Assembly: GCA_963776565.1 (NCBI GenBank)
Contig: CAVZNF010000005.1
Coordinates: 62,001 to 126,000 of the forward strand
Length of the DNA stretch: 64,000 bases
Direction: 5' to 3'
Origin: GMQP-bins7 sp963776565
GTDB taxonomy: Bacteria; Actinomycetota; Thermoleophilia; Gaiellales; Gaiellaceae
This document shows, piece after piece, positions 60,964-64,000 of this stretch. The number at the start of each line of letters is the position of its first letter. Positions within the stretch are counted from its first letter, which is position 1. Both the position numbers and the translations under genes were made by a program. Under the pieces are notes generated by a model. It saw only the letters and a list, made by a program, of their open reading frames with translations, did no database searches and was not told where the DNA came from.

Positions 60964-62029
60964 GCTTCAAGAGCCCGTGGCTGCTCCTCGGCCTCCTCGT
61001 CCTCGCTCTCGCCATCGGCCTGTGGGTGCTCGCGGAGCGCCGACGGGCTCGCTACACGGTTCGCTACACCAACCTCGACGTTCTTGCGACCGTGGCCTCG
61101 GAGCGCTCGTGGCTGCGCTACGTCCCGCCAGGCGCTCGTGGCGCTCGGTCTCGCGGTGCTGATCGTGGGCATCGCGCGCCCGGAGGTGAAGCGCATCGCT
61201 CGTGAAGGAGCGCGCCACCGTGATCCTCGTGGTCGACACGTCGCGCTCGATGCAGGCGAAGGATGTCGAGCCGACGCGGCTCGGCGCCGCTCAGGAGGCG
61301 ATGCGAACGTTCCTCGACCAGGCTCCGCACGACCTGCGGGTCGGTCTCGTGGTCTTCGCCGGGGAGGCACAGGTGGCCACGCCGCCGACGAAGGACCACG
61401 CACTGGTCGAAACGGCGATCACGGACATCGACCAGTTCCTCGTGTACGGCGGCACGGCGATCGGCGATGCGCTGCAGACCGCGGTTCTCCTCGGCAGGCA
61501 GGTGACCGATCTCGCACCGACGGACGAGGGCGGCAGCGCGGCGCCGGCGATCTCGACGTCCTCGACACGCTCGCTCGCGCAGGCGTCGACCTGTGGAGAC
61601 GAGAAGAGCCCGGTGTCGATCCTCTTCCTCTCCGACGGCGCGCAGACGCGTGGGCTTCTGCAGCCGCTCGAGGGCGCGAAGCTCGCGAAGGAGGCGTGCT
61701 TCCCCGTCTACACCGTCGCGCTCGGAACGCCGCGAGGAGTCATCGAGCGCGGCCCGTTCGGCGGCTTTCCGGGGAACCCGCAGGACGGCCAGGTGATCCC
61801 GGTTCCTCCCGATCCGGAGACGCTTCGCCAGATCGCGCGACGTCACGGCGGCGAGTTCACGGAAGCGCGCACGGCCGACACACTCCAGCGCGCGTACCAG
61901 AACCTCGGCTCGCGGCTCGGCCGCGAGCCTGGTCAGAGCGAGATCACATGGCTGTTCATCGCCATCGCGGCCGCACTCCTCCTCCTCGCGACGGCGATCG
62001 GCGCGTTCGTCTCGCCGCGCCTCCCGTAG
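60960..62029 (+). CDS. vWA-domain membrane protein (BatB-like; two frameshifts)
   Basis: About 355 residues after repair. N-terminal helices WLLLGLLVLALAIGLWVLAE and VALGLAVLIVGIARP, then vWA MIDAS LVVDTSRSMQAKDVEPTRLG, and a C-terminal helix LFIAIAAALLLLATAIGAFV. Single-base shifts near 61128 and 61200. Same layout as the upstream BatA-like protein; the paralogs share DTSRSM/DVSRSM and the NLGSRLG ending. An insert with STSSTRSLAQASTCGDEKSP sits in the vWA fold. Last gene of the operon. Confidence 0.85.
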
Positions 62030-62032
62030 CTC

Positions 62033-62495
62033 TCAGACCACAACGAGCGTGAACGGGAGATCGACCTTGTCGTCGCGCCCCGCGGGATGCATGACTACTC
62101 GGAACACGCCGCCGGGCGCCGCTTGCACCGTCGCGACTGCGTCTCCCGTGGCGCTGCCGACACCACTCGCCCCGGAGATCCCGGCGAACCGGACCTCGAA
62201 GACGCCCGTCTCGACGCGCCTGGCCTGAACTGCCTTTCCGGTGCAGTTGAACTTCCGGCCGAAGAGATTCCCTGCAGCCGGTGAAGCTGTCCGGGAGGTT
62301 CGCGATGCCCTGACTCGCGATTCCCGTTACGACCGCGATGCCGCGCACGGCGCCGTTCGCGCAACGTTGCTGCGCAACGGACGGGGCCTGGGTCCGCTCG
62401 CCGACGGCGAACGCGGAGCCACCCAACGCGAAGAAGAGGGCGATGAGCGCGATTGCGGTTCCTGGCGTGATCGAGAGTCGACGGATGCGGGTCAT
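62033..62495 (-). CDS. small secreted hypothetical protein (frameshifted)
   Basis: About 154 residues on the minus strand, convergent with the vWA operon (3 bases between stops). Signal peptide RLSITPGTAIALIALFFALG, then a domain with three Cys (QQRCANGAVRGIAVVTGIAS, LPDSFTGC). A one-base shift near 62270 leads to NLFGRKFNCTGKAVQARRVE and ends DLPFTLVVV at 62033. Small actinobacterial secreted beta-domain of unknown function. Confidence 0.6.
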
Positions 62496-62532
62496 GGGTG
62501 GCTCCTTCCGACTGCGGATGACGGTTGCACGG

Positions 62533-62538
62533 TAGGTT
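62533..62538 (+). promoter_or_regulatory. -10 box of a leaderless promoter
   Basis: TAGGTT lies 7 bases before ATG 62546, in the 50-base divergent gap. Confidence 0.5.
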
Positions 62539-62545
62539 CCTCCCG

Positions 62546-63614
62546 ATGTCGGACGGCACCGCGACGCGCCGGCGGGGGCTGACGAAGACGCACAAGCGAA
62601 TCCTCGGCGCGGCCGGGTCGATCGCGGTCGTCGTCCTGGTCTTCGTTTTCGTCCTCCCGCAGATCGCCGACTACCGCGACGTCTTCGACGTCGTGCGCGG
62701 GCTGGACTGGCAGGACTGGGCGCTGCTCGCCGCTGCGGTCGTGCTCAACATCGCGACGTTCCCGCCGCCGTGGATGGCGGCGCTACCCGGGCTCGGCTAC
62801 CGCGACGGCGATGGCGATGACGCAGGCCTCGACAGCACTCTCGATCGTCTCGCCGGCTGGCGCAGCGGTCGGCATGGGCGCCTCGTACTCGATGCTCCGC
62901 GCGTGGAGGTACCCGTCTGCGGCCGTCGCTCTCGCCGTCGCCATCACGGGGATCTGGAACCAGCTCATGAACCTCGTGTTTCCCGTGATCGCGCTCGCGC
63001 TCCTCACCTTCGCGGACGAGGACCATCCGGCGCTGCGGACAGCCGCCCTCATCGGCGTCGCCGTCCTGATCGTCGCGGTGACCGGGTTCGCCCTCGTCCT
63101 CTCTCGTGCGGAGCGGGCTCGACGGATCGGAGACCTGGCGGCGCGCCTGGCGAACCGTGCTCTACGTGTGGTGCGGCGCGGCCCGGTCGAGTGGGGAGGA
63201 GAGTCGTTCGTGCGCTTCCGTTCCCAGGCTCTCGGGCTCCTCCGGCGCAGGTGGCACGTGATCACCGTCGCGACGCTCGCCGGTCACCTCACGGTCTTCG
63301 TGCTCCTCGTGGTCTGCCTTCGCGTCACCGGCGTCACCGAATCGGAGGTGACACTGATCGAGGCGTTCGCGGCCTGGGCGCTCGTGCGCATCATCGGAGC
63401 GCTTCCCCTGACGCCCGCCGGTGTCGGTTTCGTGGAGGTCGGGCTCACCGGCGCCCTCGTCGCGTTCGGCGCGTCGAACGCAGAAGCCGTGGCCGCCACG
63501 CTGCTCTACCGCGCGTGCACGGTGCTGCCGACGCTCGCGCTCGGACTGCTCGCTGCAGCCACTTGGCGCACGCACCACCCGGGGGAGTCGATAGATTCCC
63601 CGAGTGATCCCTGA
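62546..63614 (+). CDS. UPF0104/AglD-type polytopic membrane protein (flippase or lysyltransferase TM family; frameshifted)
   Basis: About 356 residues with seven or eight helices (GSIAVVVLVFVFVLPQIADY, LNLVFPVIALALLTF-like region MNLVFPVIALALL, LAGHLTVFVLLVVCLRVTGV). The GALPLTPAGVGFVEVGLTGA block near the C-terminus is the signature of the lysylphosphatidylglycerol synthase transmembrane/UPF0104 family, which includes glycolipid flippases. A one-base shift near 62806 separates LPGLGYRD from AMAMTQASTALSIVSPAG. No synthase domain follows, so a lipid flip or transport role is inferred. Confidence 0.75.
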
Positions 63615-63691
63615 CGAGGGGCAGGATCACTGAGTCGAGTGACGTCAAGTCACCCGACCAGGGGAAGGATCCGACACGGCGCTGGAGCACG

Positions 63692-64000
63692 GTGCGAACC
63701 GTGACCTTTGCGCGTGCGGCAGCCCCGGTCCGTCTCGTCGCGACTGCGTTCGCCGTCGCGTCGGTGCTGGCCTTCCTCGTCGTCGGTCGCGCCGACGGCG
63801 CCAGCCGCTCGTGGAGCGCGTACCTGGCTCCCGAGAGCGCGTGTCGTTCGGCGTCCGACGCGGCTGCGTCGCCTGCCGTGCAGACCCGCGCGATGGCCTG
63901 CATGCTGAACTGGGCGCGCGCCCAGGATCGGCGCGGGCGGCTCGTCCGGCGCCCGCGCCTTGCAACGCGCAGCTGCGATGAAGGGGGAGCGCGTCGCCTC
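63692..64000 (+). CDS. CAP-domain (SCP/PR1) secreted protein, 5' part, cut by the window edge
   Basis: GTG 63692 begins a signal peptide or anchor (LVATAFAVASVLAFLVVGRA), then YLAPESACRSASDAAASPAV and QTRAMACMLNWARAQDRRGR, the first helix of a CAP domain with its conserved NWARA. A one-base shift near 63958 brings LQRAAAMKGERVA, the next CAP helix. The gene continues beyond 64000. CAP proteins are extracellular; bacterial function is mostly unknown. The 77 bases before it hold an inverted repeat GTGAC-N5-GTCAC (near 63640). Confidence 0.65.
   Translation, partial: MRTVTFARAAAPVRLVATAFAVASVLAFLVVGRADGASRSWSAYLAPESACRSASDAAASPAVQTRAMACMLNWARAQDRRGRLVRRPRLATRSCDEGGARRL

Overview
The window is high-GC DNA from one bacterial chromosome. 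Gene content points to a deep-branching actinobacterium, most likely Thermoleophilia (Gaiellales/Solirubrobacterales type). The evidence is the comF-hpf-secA-prfB-ftsE-ftsX-smpB-ssrA gene order, many GTG starts, leaderless promoters (a TANNNT box 6-7 nt before the start codon), an ECF sigma factor fused to a membrane segment, and BTAD-type and Ser/Thr-kinase regulators. This placement is inference; no marker was searched. About two dozen single-base frameshifts break otherwise well-conserved genes, including genes expected to be essential. I read most of them as sequencing or assembly indels, and I annotate each such gene as one unit with the shift position.

Bases 1-24319 are core chromosome. 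A cell-surface sugar cluster (LytR-type protein, UDP-glucose dehydrogenase-like enzyme, sugar nucleotidyltransferase, cupin) is followed by a methyl-cycle operon (MerR regulator, ahcY, mtnA, a UDP-sugar pyrophosphorylase). Then come comF, hpf, secA, prfB (with a programmed +1 frameshift), ftsEX, a Suv3-like RNA helicase, two single-domain cyclic-nucleotide-binding proteins and smpB. A form II-type molybdenum hydroxylase (coxS-L-M) converges on two tandem MoxR ATPases. The block ends with ssrA (tmRNA, tag ANKNELALAA).

Bases 24320-53417 look like three accreted genomic islands. The last 26 bases of ssrA recur as perfect direct repeats at about 37.27, 45.60 and 53.39 kb, the pattern left by integrases that target the tmRNA 3' end. 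No integrase is visible. Island A (24.3-37.3 kb) carries a kinase-STAND-WD40 protein facing a BTAD/SARP-type regulator, a TolB-like propeller protein, an SGNH/MBOAT acylation pair, a murein endopeptidase-like protein and a peptidoglycan-binding protein. Three promoter regions in island A carry the same direct repeat (TGAAA-C/T at exactly 11-bp spacing), the layout bound by SARP regulators. This suggests a self-contained AfsK/AfsR-like signalling system and is the strongest candidate for an undescribed system here. Island B (37.3-45.6 kb) holds a LuxR regulator, small unknown proteins, an HD-like protein that lacks its motif Asp, an ECF sigma/anti-sigma fusion and a LecA-like secreted lectin. 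Island C (45.6-53.4 kb) holds a PadR regulator with a clear operator, a MacB-type ABC exporter and an aldehyde dehydrogenase, plus gene relics.

Bases 53418-64000 return to core-like genes: a lipoprotein, an FAD oxidoreductase, a YciI-like protein, an acyl-ACP thioesterase and a Tat-exported intradiol dioxygenase. These are followed by a MoxR-DUF58-vWA-(secreted protein)-vWA operon, a small secreted protein, a polytopic membrane protein of the UPF0104/flippase type, and the start of a CAP-domain protein cut by the window edge.
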